Origin: Actinomycetota bacterium
GTDB taxonomy: Bacteria > Actinomycetota > CADDZG01 > JAHWKV01
Length of the DNA: 64,000 bases
Reading direction: 5' to 3'
Assembly (NCBI GenBank): GCA_030447305.1
Contig: JAUJPC010000002.1
Location: forward strand, 128,815-192,814
The notes under the pieces are model-generated. The model searched no databases, was not told the DNA's origin, and saw nothing but the letters and a program-made list of their open reading frames with translations. Position numbers and translations under genes: made by a program. Shown one piece after another: positions 1 to 8,894 of this stretch (its first letter is position 1; every line of letters begins with the position of its first letter).

Positions 1-379
1 CGATCACCAACCCGGCCCCGAAGAGCACGAAAACGACCAGAGCCGCGTCGGCGATGCCGAGCGAGAGCTTCCAAAGATCGGCGATCCGGTCGTGGGAGTG
101 GATGGAGGGGGTGGCGAGGACGGTTTGGCCGAGCAGGTCGAACACCGGTGCCAGGGCGGCCGCCACCAGTTCGGCAAACCACTCACTGATCGAGCGGCGC
201 ATCCGGCCTTCCAGGTCCCATGCCGCCGGCTGCTCGCCAGGGCCTGGTGACAGCTGCGGTGTTGGGCTCGATTCAGGGGTCGCTGGAGGCGCTGGCGGAA
301 CCGGCTGGGCAAGGGCGGGAGCAGATGCCGCAGTCACCGCCAAACCCAGGATCAGCGCGACCAGGGCTCGTCGGATCAT
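1..379 (-). CDS. TrbL-like conjugation membrane protein, N-terminal part (cut by window edge)
   Basis: The minus-strand frame opens with ATG at 379 and runs off the left edge without a stop, so only about 126 residues are visible. Residues 1-25 form a clear signal peptide or first membrane segment (MIRRALVALILGLAVT, then ALAQ as a possible cleavage site). A Pro/Ser-rich linker of about 30 residues follows, then an amphipathic stretch and a second hydrophobic segment near residue 115 (ADAALVVFVLFGAG). A signal peptide, Pro-rich linker and multi-span body directly after a VirB2-like pilin is the usual layout of TrbL/VirB6-like channel proteins in actinobacterial type IV secretion loci. It starts 3 bases after the pilin stop, so they share a transcript. 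The family call is an inference from context because the diagnostic body lies outside the window. Confidence 0.65.
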   Translation of the reverse strand, partial: MIRRALVALILGLAVTAASAPALAQPVPPAPPATPESSPTPQLSPGPGEQPAAWDLEGRMRRSISEWFAELVAAALAPVFDLLGQTVLATPSIHSHDRIADLWKLSLGIADAALVVFVLFGAGLVI

Positions 380-382
380 TCT

Positions 383-655
383 TTAGGCTCCGATGATCTG
401 CTTGACGATTGCCACCAGGACCGGGGCGAGCAGGGCGAGACCGAGACCGAGGGCTGCCGATCGCGCCGCCCCCTTGGCTCGCTCGACCCCGGAGGGGTCC
501 CCGGCCGCCATGACGTAGCGAACCCCGGCGTAGGTCATGGCGAGTATCGCCAGGGCGGTCAGTGTCAGCACGAGCGCATTGCGAATCCGGTCAAGGATCG
601 CCACGATCTGGCCCATCTCTGCTACTGCGAGAACAATCTGCGTTGGATACTTCAT
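383..655 (-). CDS. VirB2/TrbC-like pilin or channel subunit
   Basis: A 90-residue protein with an N-terminal amphipathic stretch and two hydrophobic segments, about residues 28-50 (ALVLTLTALAILAMTYAGV) and 68-86 (AALGLGLALLAPVLVAIV), separated by a short polar loop containing AAGDPSGVERAKGAAR. The loop pattern G-D-P-x-x-V-E-R-A-K followed by a second helix ending in a run like APVLVAIVKQI is characteristic of the small two-helix pilin family (VirB2/TrbC-like) of type IV secretion and conjugation systems. A strong Shine-Dalgarno (AAAGGAGGGG) lies a few bases before the ATG at 655. The next gene starts 3 bases downstream, so this is the head of a transfer operon running off the left edge. Confidence 0.75.
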   Translation of the reverse strand: MKYPTQIVLAVAEMGQIVAILDRIRNALVLTLTALAILAMTYAGVRYVMAAGDPSGVERAKGAARSAALGLGLALLAPVLVAIVKQIIGA

Positions 656-897
656 GTCCGTTCCCCTCCTTTGGCTTTGGGCGCCGAGGCGAGGCGGAGA
701 GGCGCCGGATTCACCTCCTTACTCGACAAACTGCATCGGCTGCCCCAGCCTCGCTTCGGCACTATCAAAAGCGGCGAAAACCCCGAATCTGAAACAGATT
801 CGGTCCGCGGTACGTCAGCGACGTTTCGGCGACAGCGGGATCTTTGCAACCTGCGACGCGAGAGCGACCTTTGGGAGGTGGGAGTTGACGCAGGGAT
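656..897 (-). promoter_or_regulatory. Leader of the transfer operon with hairpin and 30-bp repeat copy A
   Basis: This 240-bp gap upstream of the pilin gene holds three visible elements. A 9-bp perfect inverted repeat with an AAA loop lies at 783-803 (arms CCGAATCTG/CAGATTCGG). A 30-base sequence at 766-795 recurs with four mismatches at 19703-19732, upstream of the HTH/DnaN operon. A second strong ribosome-binding-like sequence (TAAGGAGGTGA on the minus strand, near 710-722) has no convincing gene behind it: the only frame is a 19-codon string that overlaps the pilin start by four bases. The inverted repeat could be an operator or a transcript hairpin; the sequence alone does not decide. Confidence 0.45.
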
Positions 898-1614
898 TTA
901 TGAAGTGGCGGTCAGCCAAGCGGCAAGGCGGCGCATGGCTCTGGTGCGCTGCATGGTGGCGGCTGCCCGGGTGAGCCCGAGGCTTCGGGCGACCGGGACG
1001 GTCGGCTCTTTATTTATCTGGGTAGCGGCGATGAGCTCACACTGGATCTGGTTGATCACGCCTTCCTGCAGGGCTTGGCTGAGAATGCCCGGCGGGTTAG
1101 CGCTGGCCGCAGGAGATAGGACATCTGCGCAATCCAGATCTACCGTCGAACAGGCCCGCTGCCGGGCCTGCGCCACGGCCTCCCAGGCACGAAGCCTCGC
1201 GCCGTGATAGAGGCGTGTCGATGCCGCCCGGCTGTTGGTCCTAACCCGTGCCGCCGCTTCCCAGAAGCCGCAAAGCATCTCCGCGTCGAGCTCGTCCAGG
1301 CTGAGCAGGCAGGGACCGATCTCCTTGGCAATGTTGCGAAATGCTCCCGAGAACAAGTAGATGAGCAGGACGCCGGCCTCGGCGTCGTCGGTCCGGGGAT
1401 ATGCGGCGGGAGTGGCCAAACGACACAGGGCTGCCAATGCATCGTTCTTTTCGGCGTACAAGGCGCGGTCTTGCGTCCGACAGTAGGCGATCAGCTCGTC
1501 GGCGGAAGCGAACTTTTCGAGGGTAGGTTCCAGCCGTTGCCACCGGACAAAGACAGCATCCAATCGCGGCCGGACCTGCTGGAAGAGAGGTTCGAGCTCG
1601 CCGACAAGTGACAT
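898..1614 (-). CDS. Sigma-like or conserved hypothetical protein of the element
   Basis: A 238-residue soluble protein starting at ATG 1614, with no clear ribosome-binding site. It is not recognised as a named family. The layout suggests a two-helical-domain protein: an acidic N-terminal half (residues 1-75), a middle rich in Leu/Ala helices with WEAAARVR, and a C-terminal segment (residues 185-235) that reads like a helix-turn-helix (SLGLTRAAATMQRTRAMRRLAAWL). That order recalls sigma-70-like proteins found beside conjugation genes in Actinomycetota, where an N-terminal region 2-like part precedes a region 4-like HTH. It could instead be a plasmid-type accessory protein. It lies downstream of the divergent helicase gene and upstream of the transfer genes on the same strand as the latter. 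Confidence 0.6.
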   Translation of the reverse strand: MSLVGELEPLFQQVRPRLDAVFVRWQRLEPTLEKFASADELIAYCRTQDRALYAEKNDALAALCRLATPAAYPRTDDAEAGVLLIYLFSGAFRNIAKEIGPCLLSLDELDAEMLCGFWEAAARVRTNSRAASTRLYHGARLRAWEAVAQARQRACSTVDLDCADVLSPAASANPPGILSQALQEGVINQIQCELIAATQINKEPTVPVARSLGLTRAAATMQRTRAMRRLAAWLTATS

Positions 1615-1785
1615 GTGTTGACGATGGCCGGTGACCGTCGCCCAGACGTCGCTTTCACAACGCTCAGCTATAGCAGTCGAGCGATCTCCGAGGGAAAGTA
1701 CTCCAGTGTCAATGTGGCGATCCAGACGATTGCCGCAAACCGATCGACATTGGGACGTTAGGACATCCTCTGGTCTGATCCATGC

Positions 1786-2103
1786 GTGTCGGCGTTCCGC
1801 CTAGGTGTTAGGGGTCCGGCCCGGCCGCGCTCATTGGGCAGGCCGCTGGTGCTGGCGACAACGATGGGCGGTCCTGCTAGGAGAGCTGCCGAACTGTTCA
1901 GCGAGGCCACCGGGGTGGCAGCGCTTCATCAGTTCGGGCATGGCGCTCTGACTCACGCGGCTGAGGATGGAGCGAACACGTCATTCGCTGCTGGCGTACT
2001 CAGGACGCACCAGCGTTGCCAGCTTGAGCCGGTATGCACGGATCTCGCCTGAAGCGCTTTCTAGAAGGCAGCAACAGAGGGATCTCGCGACACGTCGGAG
2101 ACA
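1786..2103 (+). pseudogene. Tyrosine recombinase (phage-type integrase), C-terminal relic
   Basis: Two adjoining frames together spell the C-terminal end of an actinobacterial tyrosine integrase. The first frame (to about 1980) carries RAAELFSEATG then LHQFGHGALTHAAEDGANT; the second (from about 1980) carries SLLAYSGRTSVASLSRYAR then ISPEAL. In intact members this region reads H-x-x-R-H followed by a His/Trp box and the nucleophilic Tyr about 30 residues on. Here the Tyr (SRYARI) survives but the box-II Arg is Gly (HQFGH), and a frame change is needed near 1980. No N-terminal or core domain is found. It is a dead fragment of an element that once integrated here. The second frame runs straight into the helicase gene, which inflates the apparent length of that ORF. 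Confidence 0.7.
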
Positions 2104-2119
2104 AACATCCGAGGCCGAA

Positions 2120-4129
2120 ATGACTCAAAGTCCCCTGGGACGCGTGATCGTCACGGTGAGTCACTATCCTAAGTACATGCCGGTCGAGAGCGTTGATCAC
2201 TTACTCGAGGGGATCGAGGGTGCAGCGACCAGAGAACTGGTCGCCTCTAGCGCCCCCTTCATCCGGGTTGTGGCAGGCCCGGGGGCGGGGAAGACCTATG
2301 CCCTGAAGCTCCGCGTGAAGCGTCGGGTGCGGGAAGGTATGGACCCGAAACGAATCTTCGTCGGAACATTCACCCGCGCCGTGGCGCGAGCCCTCACCAA
2401 GGACTTCTCGGCCGAAGAAAACGAAGAGCCTCCGGTCGTCGGAACTCTTCATAAACTCGCGCTCGGAATCCTTAAAGACCATCCTGCAGCTCTGAAGGGA
2501 AGAATCCCAATGTTCCTCCTGCGCCACGAAACCGAATGCATGCTCGCAGACATCGGTCCTGACGTGGGTGGCGACATGAACGATCGCAAGAACTGGATGA
2601 AGCAGCTCGAAGCTGACTGGAGCAGGAATGACCCCTTAGGAGAGGCCGCCTTCGAAGGCGCTGTAGATCGCTGGCTACGTTCCCATCGAGCAATGGTCAT
2701 TGGTGAGGTTGTCCCAATCGTGGGCCACGGTATCGAAACAGGCGACATTCCCGGAGGGTTGTTCGATGAAGTTGTTGTGGATGAGTTCCAAGACCTGACG
2801 AAGGCTGAGCAAGACCTGATTCGCCGAATCTGGTCGGGGCCCGAGGCGGGGTCGCTCGTGGTTCTAGGTGACGACGACCAGTCGATCTACGCCTTCAGGC
2901 ACGCGCATCCCGAGGGGATCAGGGGGTGGCACGAGAACTTTGGCACGGCTGAATTCCATGACATAGCCATCCCCGAGAACCGCCGGAGCTTGCCGGACAT
3001 AGTGGATCTAGCGAATTCCATGATGCAGACACTAGGAGCCACGAAGGGTCCGATGGTTCCGGTACGGGCTGGCGACGCTCATGTCGCGAAGATCTATTGG
3101 AACACGTTGGTGGAAGAAGTAAGCGGGATCGCTGATGCGATCCAGGCAATCTCCACGAGCGGACGGGCAATACATGTGCTGGTGACTCGCCGCTTCGTGG
3201 GTCACGATCTCCGGCGACTTCTCGAAAACAGGGAGGTCAGTGCGACAACCTCGTTCCACGAAGAACTTCTTGCCACCGCAGCGGTGAAGCGAGCCTTCAC
3301 GCTATTGAGCGTGGCAGCAAACCCTACGAGTCGATTCGCGCTCCGCGCCTGGCTGGCGTTTCATCCCACACAGGACCGCATCCCATCGGATCGAAACTAC
3401 GAGCCATACACAACTTTGATTGCCGAGGAGGACATCGGAATTGATCTACTCCAGAGGCTCGTCAGCGGTGATGTCGCTGTCGGAGGAACAGGGAGCACGC
3501 TGTTGAAGCACCAAGCCGAGTTGCTCTTGGAGCGGCTCGCTGCGCTCGATGGCGTTGATAGTGAGGCTGTTGTTCAAGACGTTCTTGGCGGAAACGCCCT
3601 CGCTCTGTGTGACGAAGGTACGAGAGTGGAGGCTGCGCGCGATCTCTCGGAGCTCCGTGAGGGAACGCTGTCAATTCTCGAGTCGAACGAGGGAAACCTC
3701 AGGGAAACCATGGAAGAGGTCCGCTACCGCATCGCGAATCGAATCCCGTTAATAGATCTAGAGGACGAGCCCACGGTGGAAATTATGACCCTTTACGGTG
3801 CCAAGGGTCTTGAGGCCGACATTATCTTCTTGGTCGGTATGGCCGACGAGATGTTTGAGCGGGACGAGGATGGGAAGTACGACCCCGAGGACGGACGCCT
3901 CGTTTATGTGGCGGTGACGCGAGCTCGCGATATTCTTGTCATTTCACGGCCTCAACAGATGGACTACAGCGTGGCTCGCCGCAACTATGTTCGTGAATCG
4001 TCCGGTCAGGTGCGTACGGTCGACGGGGCGAAGGTACTAAACCTGACCCATCCCAACTTTGTTCCTGCCGCCGGGACCCAGCGAGGAGATGAGTGGCGCG
4101 CGCAGTGGCTCGGTTCCCCTCCGGCATAG
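2120..4129 (+). CDS. UvrD/Rep-family (superfamily 1A) DNA helicase
   Basis: A 669-residue superfamily 1 helicase. Motif I GPGAGKT lies at about residues 53-59, motif II VVVDEFQDL at about 218-226, motif III GDDDQSIYAF near 249, motif IV/V NRRSL, motif V region MTLYGAKGLEAD near 555 and motif VI VAVTRARDI near 595. UvrD-like enzymes unwind DNA 3' to 5' and often act in repair, plasmid maintenance or defence. The frame is open further upstream to 1967, but that part encodes an integrase relic, so the true start is taken as ATG 2120; ATG 2177 is an equally possible start. It is the only intact plus-strand gene in the left 47 kb and stands alone between the integrase relic and the Tad locus, which hints at acquisition as a single cargo gene. 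Confidence 0.88.
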   Translation: MTQSPLGRVIVTVSHYPKYMPVESVDHLLEGIEGAATRELVASSAPFIRVVAGPGAGKTYALKLRVKRRVREGMDPKRIFVGTFTRAVARALTKDFSAEENEEPPVVGTLHKLALGILKDHPAALKGRIPMFLLRHETECMLADIGPDVGGDMNDRKNWMKQLEADWSRNDPLGEAAFEGAVDRWLRSHRAMVIGEVVPIVGHGIETGDIPGGLFDEVVVDEFQDLTKAEQDLIRRIWSGPEAGSLVVLGDDDQSIYAFRHAHPEGIRGWHENFGTAEFHDIAIPENRRSLPDIVDLANSMMQTLGATKGPMVPVRAGDAHVAKIYWNTLVEEVSGIADAIQAISTSGRAIHVLVTRRFVGHDLRRLLENREVSATTSFHEELLATAAVKRAFTLLSVAANPTSRFALRAWLAFHPTQDRIPSDRNYEPYTTLIAEEDIGIDLLQRLVSGDVAVGGTGSTLLKHQAELLLERLAALDGVDSEAVVQDVLGGNALALCDEGTRVEAARDLSELREGTLSILESNEGNLRETMEEVRYRIANRIPLIDLEDEPTVEIMTLYGAKGLEADIIFLVGMADEMFERDEDGKYDPEDGRLVYVAVTRARDILVISRPQQMDYSVARRNYVRESSGQVRTVDGAKVLNLTHPNFVPAAGTQRGDEWRAQWLGSPPA

Positions 4130-4631
4130 TTTGCACGCCTCCCGGTCGCGTTTAGCTAACACGCTAGCGCCGACCGTTCCGGCGTCAAGGTGCGCTCCGT
4201 TCCTCGCCGCACTCCGGTACTCACGTTACTGGGTAATGGCTTCGCCACCCTAGTTCCCTCCACTGATGCCAGCGGCTCATCCGGACGACGAAGGCCGTGC
4301 ATCATGAGCAGGACGTACGACATTCATGAGCTGCTGGGCGATGCTGACGTCCAGCAGCTGTTAAGCGATGGACAGGGCGGCCTGGATCGTTTCCGAGGTG
4401 CAGGCTATCTCGCTCAGCACTCGGCATTGTTGATGCCGAGTGCGACCGCCGGGTGGGGTCGCCGACTCGTTGGCGTTTGATTCAGCCACAACTGCATCGG
4501 GCAGGCTTCGGGAGGCGTACGAGTCAACAAGGCCAGATCTCTACTTGGATCCGATGCCCTTCCCAGCTGGGATGCCATTTGCACCCGGGTGACGGCTTGG
4601 CGGTCCCAGCTCTTAGTGAGTCGATGATCGC
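4130..4631. other. Gene-poor gap between convergent helicase and Tad operon
   Basis: No convincing gene is seen. A 58-codon plus-strand frame starting at ATG 4304 has no homology I recognise and no good ribosome-binding site, and the GC-rich sequence gives open frames by chance. The two flanking genes converge here, so transcription terminators would be expected, but no hairpin with a clear U-tract was identified by eye. Confidence 0.4.
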
Positions 4632-7565
4632 TCAAGTCGCGAAACCGGCGACGCCGGCGGCGCGGGCGGCGCTCCTAATTTGGTTCATCAGGTCCAGCGT
4701 TGTCGGCTCGGGTTCCAGATCCAGTTCCTGGTCGAGTAGTTTGCTGAGTTGCTGGAACAGCCTGGTTGCCGCGTTGGTCCGGCCTTGAGATGCCTCAAGC
4801 CGGATTAACCGGCGGTAGAGATCCTCACAAAATCGGTCGACCTGGATGCCTCGTTCGAGAACTTCGATTGCTTCGTCGGTCTCGCCCTCGGCCTCCAGTA
4901 TCTCGGCCAGCTTGGCGCAGGACCGCAGGTAGATTCTGCGGTAGCGCTCCCGGAGCGGCTCAGCCCAAGAGAAGTAGCAGTCATCGCAGAACTCCCCGCC
5001 GTAAAGAGATAGTGCGCGCCGAAGAGCGTCTTTGCTCTCCTCGTGTTCGAGCCGTCCGGCCGTAGAGGCGAGCGATTCGAACTCCCAGACATCGGCCCAC
5101 CAGCGATCATCTTCTCCCAGCACGAGGGTCTCACCCACCCGGCGGACATAGTCGTCCGACCACTTCGCATCCTCCCGGCCCAGGGTCTGCTTCCTTAGGT
5201 GATACAGAGCGTCCCTGAGGAGCCTTTCGCCCTCCTTGAGCTTCGCGTCCGGCCACATGACCTCCAAAATGCGGTCTTTGGGAACGCCGTCTCGGTTGAC
5301 TATCAGATAGGCGAGCAACTCCTTCGATCCTTTGATCCAGCCCTGGTGAAGGGTGGTGTCGCCGCGCGAAATCGACATTGCGCCCAGGCAGCGAACCTCT
5401 AGGCGATTTTGACCAACGACCTCATCGTTCGAACCAATAGACGCTGAGGTTGAATCATCGGCCGGAATCGGCGAAGGTTCTGGGTCGGGCTGGTCGGGGG
5501 AATGACCATTTAGATTCTGGAGGACGGCTGTGCGGCATTCCTCAGCTATCTGGAGAAGGGCGGCCGAAGGAGATGACGTTTCCGATGAACCAAGCTCCCC
5601 GCTGCCATTGTGACCGTCTGGGTCCACCGGCGGAACCCCTGCATTTAGGTGCTCCGGTTCCCCGTCAGTGAAGGGACCGACCTCGGCCGGCGGTTCCTCG
5701 ATCGGGATGGTCGGTTCGCGCGGGTCAGAGCTGGCGGCTTTCAATATGTCCACGACCTGTTGTGTCTCGGATTCGCTCAGCAGCAACGAGTCGAGCCGGT
5801 TGGGGAGTGCTAGATCAGTGTCAATCGTGATCTGAGAGTCAACCTCCAGCGCCACCCGGGCCGTATTCGGACGCCACCCGGCTGCAACGAAACCGATGCC
5901 TGAGACCGCCGGATTGGACGCCAACGCCTCGATCGAGTCCTGCAGTCGGCGAGGGGGAGGAGTCGTTGCCACAACCAGGGCGGGAAGGTGCTCGGGAGAG
6001 CCGGCGGACAGAAAGTCGCTGAGATCTGACGCACCGTGCTGGGCAAAAACCCGGGCCCTTCCGAGCGCCTCGGCCTGAAGCTCGGCCACGGCCTCAGGGG
6101 CATGCTCCCAAGGAATCTGGCGCAGGTGCGGAAGCGAGGCAACCGGACCCAGCTGAAGTTCGGTGCCTAGGACAATCAGTTCGACCTCGTGAAAGCTGCG
6201 CCCCGCGGCGCAGGCAAGCAAGAGGTTCGACATGAACTCGTCGGTCAACCGGCCCCGGACCGACAGGGGCGGGTTGCCCATCAGCCGGTAGCTGACCGAC
6301 TCGTTGGCGGAGCATCTGCCAATCGGAACAAACAACCCCTGCTCCAACGCGGACAGTGGTTCGTCAGAAAGCGAGTGGGTCCATTGCACCTTTGCCTGGA
6401 ACGTCTCGTCGTCTTCAAAGCTCACGGCAGGTGTCGATCTGGGTCTCGGCGATGCATCGATGTTGTTCAGCAGGAAGGTGGCGCCGTCTGGACCTTCGAT
6501 GCATGCGATGACCGGGGGCCAACCGTCCGAATCGGTCGGCCAGGCTGATCTCAGAGCGTCAAGAGCGTTATCCAACTTTGGCCCGTCGGCCAATCCTGCT
6601 CTTCGCCCTTCAATAACAACTCCTGGTTCTGGCCGGAGTTGCTCGATTGGGGAGTCGGGCCGGAAACCACGACGCCGGCGGAGTGTCGCAATCGTTTGCG
6701 AGGCGATGATTCCTGCAACGAAGGAGGCGGCAAGCGCGCCACCCGTCGGCAGTTGCATCACCGCCGGGACGGATTCGTCGGCATCCAAACCGCCGTCATC
6801 CGTGGTCCGCCCCGACTGCTGGCTGACGGCTGCGGGCGGCGTGGGCTCTGCGGATTGTTGAGCATCGGCACGGTCGACTGGCAAATCGCTGGGCTGGGTC
6901 AAAGCACTTCCAGCCTCCTCGGAGACAGGCTCCTCGGGATCCGGAAGCCAAAGCAGCCAATTCGGATGAATGAGCCGAGGTTTGGTTAGGGTCCGACCGT
7001 CGGGGAACTGCCGGCCTTTGTTCAACTCGAAGATCTCCCGCCACTGTTCTCCGGAGCCGAGTTCGCGCTCCGCTATCTTCCAAAGCGAATCGCCGGGCCT
7101 AACAAGGCAGGACCTCGACTGACCGATGACGGTCTGTTGTTCGGTGGAGGTATCTACCAAAGCGGCCTGTGACCCCAGCGCAGCGGTTGCCGAGACCGGG
7201 ATTACCAACGGAGTCAACAGCAGCGTTCCGCCCAGGGCGACGTCGATGATGCGAAGGACAAATGACGGGGTCAGTCGACCGGTCACGTTTGAGAGTGCGG
7301 GACCGGCTTTGGATCGCGGAGTAAGGAACTTCAACGCAATGATTCTCAAAAGCGCCAGGCAAGAAATGTAGGCCCAGAGGAGCCAAGCCAACCGGCCCAG
7401 CATGCGGAAGACGGAGTCTGCCGACAGTAGTTGTCCCGAGAGTGAATCAAGGAACTCACCTAGATTCAGGTGCGGCAGGGTGGGTGGTCCGAATAGAAGT
7501 GCCAGCATCATCGGCGTTCCAAGAAGCAAACCGATTAGCGCAAGAGTCGCGGCAAACCTTTTCAT
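4632..7565 (-). CDS. Membrane-anchored LysM-BTAD (SARP-like) regulator of the Tad cluster
   Basis: A 977-residue protein. Hydrophobic segments lie near residues 5-27 and 55-80, another near 108-130, and one more just after the LysM-containing part (ALAASFVAGIIASQTIATL). A LysM domain follows the third helix (about 148-205, from RPGDSLWKIAERELG to NWLLWLP). The C-terminal 255 residues form a winged-helix plus bacterial transcriptional activation domain (from about 721; GSKELLAYLIVNRDG then a TPR-like helical array with ALSLYGGEF). LysM binds peptidoglycan; BTAD is the regulator module of SARP activators. ATG 7565 overlaps the preceding stop by four bases (ATGA); the frame is open further upstream but inside the neighbouring gene. 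Such LysM-BTAD proteins recur at the end of actinobacterial Tad loci. Whether the BTAD part still binds DNA while membrane-tethered is unknown. Confidence 0.85.
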   Translation of the reverse strand: MKRFAATLALIGLLLGTPMMLALLFGPPTLPHLNLGEFLDSLSGQLLSADSVFRMLGRLAWLLWAYISCLALLRIIALKFLTPRSKAGPALSNVTGRLTPSFVLRIIDVALGGTLLLTPLVIPVSATAALGSQAALVDTSTEQQTVIGQSRSCLVRPGDSLWKIAERELGSGEQWREIFELNKGRQFPDGRTLTKPRLIHPNWLLWLPDPEEPVSEEAGSALTQPSDLPVDRADAQQSAEPTPPAAVSQQSGRTTDDGGLDADESVPAVMQLPTGGALAASFVAGIIASQTIATLRRRRGFRPDSPIEQLRPEPGVVIEGRRAGLADGPKLDNALDALRSAWPTDSDGWPPVIACIEGPDGATFLLNNIDASPRPRSTPAVSFEDDETFQAKVQWTHSLSDEPLSALEQGLFVPIGRCSANESVSYRLMGNPPLSVRGRLTDEFMSNLLLACAAGRSFHEVELIVLGTELQLGPVASLPHLRQIPWEHAPEAVAELQAEALGRARVFAQHGASDLSDFLSAGSPEHLPALVVATTPPPRRLQDSIEALASNPAVSGIGFVAAGWRPNTARVALEVDSQITIDTDLALPNRLDSLLLSESETQQVVDILKAASSDPREPTIPIEEPPAEVGPFTDGEPEHLNAGVPPVDPDGHNGSGELGSSETSSPSAALLQIAEECRTAVLQNLNGHSPDQPDPEPSPIPADDSTSASIGSNDEVVGQNRLEVRCLGAMSISRGDTTLHQGWIKGSKELLAYLIVNRDGVPKDRILEVMWPDAKLKEGERLLRDALYHLRKQTLGREDAKWSDDYVRRVGETLVLGEDDRWWADVWEFESLASTAGRLEHEESKDALRRALSLYGGEFCDDCYFSWAEPLRERYRRIYLRSCAKLAEILEAEGETDEAIEVLERGIQVDRFCEDLYRRLIRLEASQGRTNAATRLFQQLSKLLDQELDLEPEPTTLDLMNQIRSAARAAGVAGFAT

Positions 7566-8395
7566 CGAGTCAGCACCGCCTGGGACTCCCGAACCCGATA
7601 CCGGGCGGTGGCCACCCGCGTGATAGCGGGCAGCTCGATCCAGTCGCTTCCGTTGGCTTGGTAGCGGACTGCAAAATTGAAGCGGACCTCCACCGGATAT
7701 CCACCCGGTACTGGGGCGGAGGATCGCTCGAAGACGTGGCGGATCTCCGACTCTTTGGGGAAGGCGACGCCGGGCGAGGTGGTGATCAAGGTCGTCCCGT
7801 CCCCGAAGGTCCAAAGAAATTCCATTGGTCGAGCTTCGACGGTCACGGGGATCCCCAGGGCGTCGGTCGAGTGGGTCACCGGCTTCCCATCGTAGCCCTC
7901 TACCCAGAACCACGACTCGGCACCTACCAAACCCTGACTTGGATTTATTCGAATTGAACCAGTCGGGATGGGAATCTCCTCCCGCAGACGTTCGGCTATT
8001 TCGACGGGGGAGATAACCGGCCCGCGGGGGCCCGGATCGAGCTTGCGCCAGACGAGCCCGACAAACTCACCGTCGCAATATAGGTTGAACGATGTCTCGC
8101 CGGCTGCTGCATGCTCGGCGTAAAGCCGGGAGGTACCGCTACCTACGTTGGCAGTGTCTCGCTCGAGTCGGCAATTGCGCCCTCGACCTGCGTTGCGCGC
8201 TGAACTCGGCGAGGTCCTTCTCTCCCTGGAAGCATCGATTACAGCAGCCTCGCTGGTGGTGTAGACGACGGAAGTAGATCTCGTGTCGTACGTGGGCAAG
8301 CTCTCCTGGGCTCTGACGCTTTGACCCGAGGATCCCAAGATTCCTGCAACCAGTAATGCAATCATCGGTATTCGATGATTTCGGCTACTTTCCAT
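7562..8395 (-). CDS. Secreted PKD-like protein of the Tad operon
   Basis: A 277-residue protein with an N-terminal signal peptide (positively charged MESSRNHR, hydrophobic core IALLVAGILG, likely cleavage after VRAQ). After a low-complexity Ser/Thr/Arg stretch, a middle region holds a Cys pair, and a PKD-like segment lies at about residues 185-240 (EFLWTFGDGTTL, the W-x-F-G-D-G core of PKD folds). PKD-like domains are extracellular adhesion or scaffold modules. Two starts are possible: ATG 8395 gives the charged signal-peptide n-region but a 34-base overlap with the upstream gene, while ATG 8365 would give the four-base ATGA overlap seen elsewhere in this operon but lacks positive charges. 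I prefer 8395. It probably acts at the cell surface in pilus biogenesis or anchoring. Confidence 0.8.
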   Translation of the reverse strand: MESSRNHRIPMIALLVAGILGSSGQSVRAQESLPTYDTRSTSVVYTTSEAAVIDASRERRTSPSSARNAGRGRNCRLERDTANVGSGTSRLYAEHAAAGETSFNLYCDGEFVGLVWRKLDPGPRGPVISPVEIAERLREEIPIPTGSIRINPSQGLVGAESWFWVEGYDGKPVTHSTDALGIPVTVEARPMEFLWTFGDGTTLITTSPGVAFPKESEIRHVFERSSAPVPGGYPVEVRFNFAVRYQANGSDWIELPAITRVATARYRVRESQAVLTR

Positions 8396-8889
8396 ATACC
8401 GTCGACTTTCCTAAGGGTGTGGCTCTTCCGCACGCGTGTATCTCGAACCGACTCAATGGGTTCCATAGTTTCGGGGCTCAGCCGAACGCTCCGGTTGATG
8501 TAGGTGTCTTCCACCGAGGCAAAATCCGGTTTGGTGACCAAGGTTTCATAGTGATGCTCGACCTCGATCCTCACTGGCTGCTCCATGTCTCTTTGTGCAG
8601 TGACTTGATCGCGCAGGGCTGCGAGAGCTTCTCCGGTCGCAACATCATTTAGTAGGTCGGGTTTTAGCTCCAGATTGGCCTGAGTCCAGACCTGCCAGAA
8701 TTTCAGATAGGCCTGTTCGACCTCAGCTTCAAGACTTTCTGGCGAAGGGCTCAATGAAGGTTGAATAGATGGAGTAGCGTCCGAATTCTCCCGACCGGAG
8801 TTCAGGAGAACCAAGCCAAGGGCAACGACCACAAGAATGAAGGCGGCTATCGAGCCTCCAGCTATCAAGGTGCGGTTCTTAGTAGCCAT
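8362..8889 (-). CDS. Single-span membrane protein of the Tad operon
   Basis: A 175-residue protein with a short cytoplasmic N-terminus (MATKNRTLIAGG), one membrane helix (residues 12-32, AAFILVVVALGLVLLN), a Ser/Pro linker and an external domain of about 120 residues. The domain begins with a helix (EAYLKFWQVWTQANL-like) and ends in strands (HTLRKVDGIWKVAEIIEY) that resemble a SnoaL/NTF2-like or ARC6-IMS-like alpha+beta fold. The exact family is not certain. It starts five bases after the TadG-like gene and is followed by an overlapping gene, so it belongs to the operon. It probably supports pilus assembly at the outer face of the membrane. Confidence 0.8.
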   Translation of the reverse strand: MATKNRTLIAGGSIAAFILVVVALGLVLLNSGRENSDATPSIQPSLSPSPESLEAEVEQAYLKFWQVWTQANLELKPDLLNDVATGEALAALRDQVTAQRDMEQPVRIEVEHHYETLVTKPDFASVEDTYINRSVRLSPETMEPIESVRDTRVRKSHTLRKVDGIWKVAEIIEYR

Positions 8890-8894
8890 CGGGT

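Noticed and set aside
652-849. Minus-strand ORF in the pilin leader that overlaps the pilin start as ATGA
   Set aside because: The ribosome-binding sequence overlaps its only plausible GTG start, leaving a 19-codon string; more likely a leader artefact.
4304-4480. 58-codon ORF after the UvrD helicase
   Set aside because: No recognisable family and weak initiation context; left as gene-free sequence.
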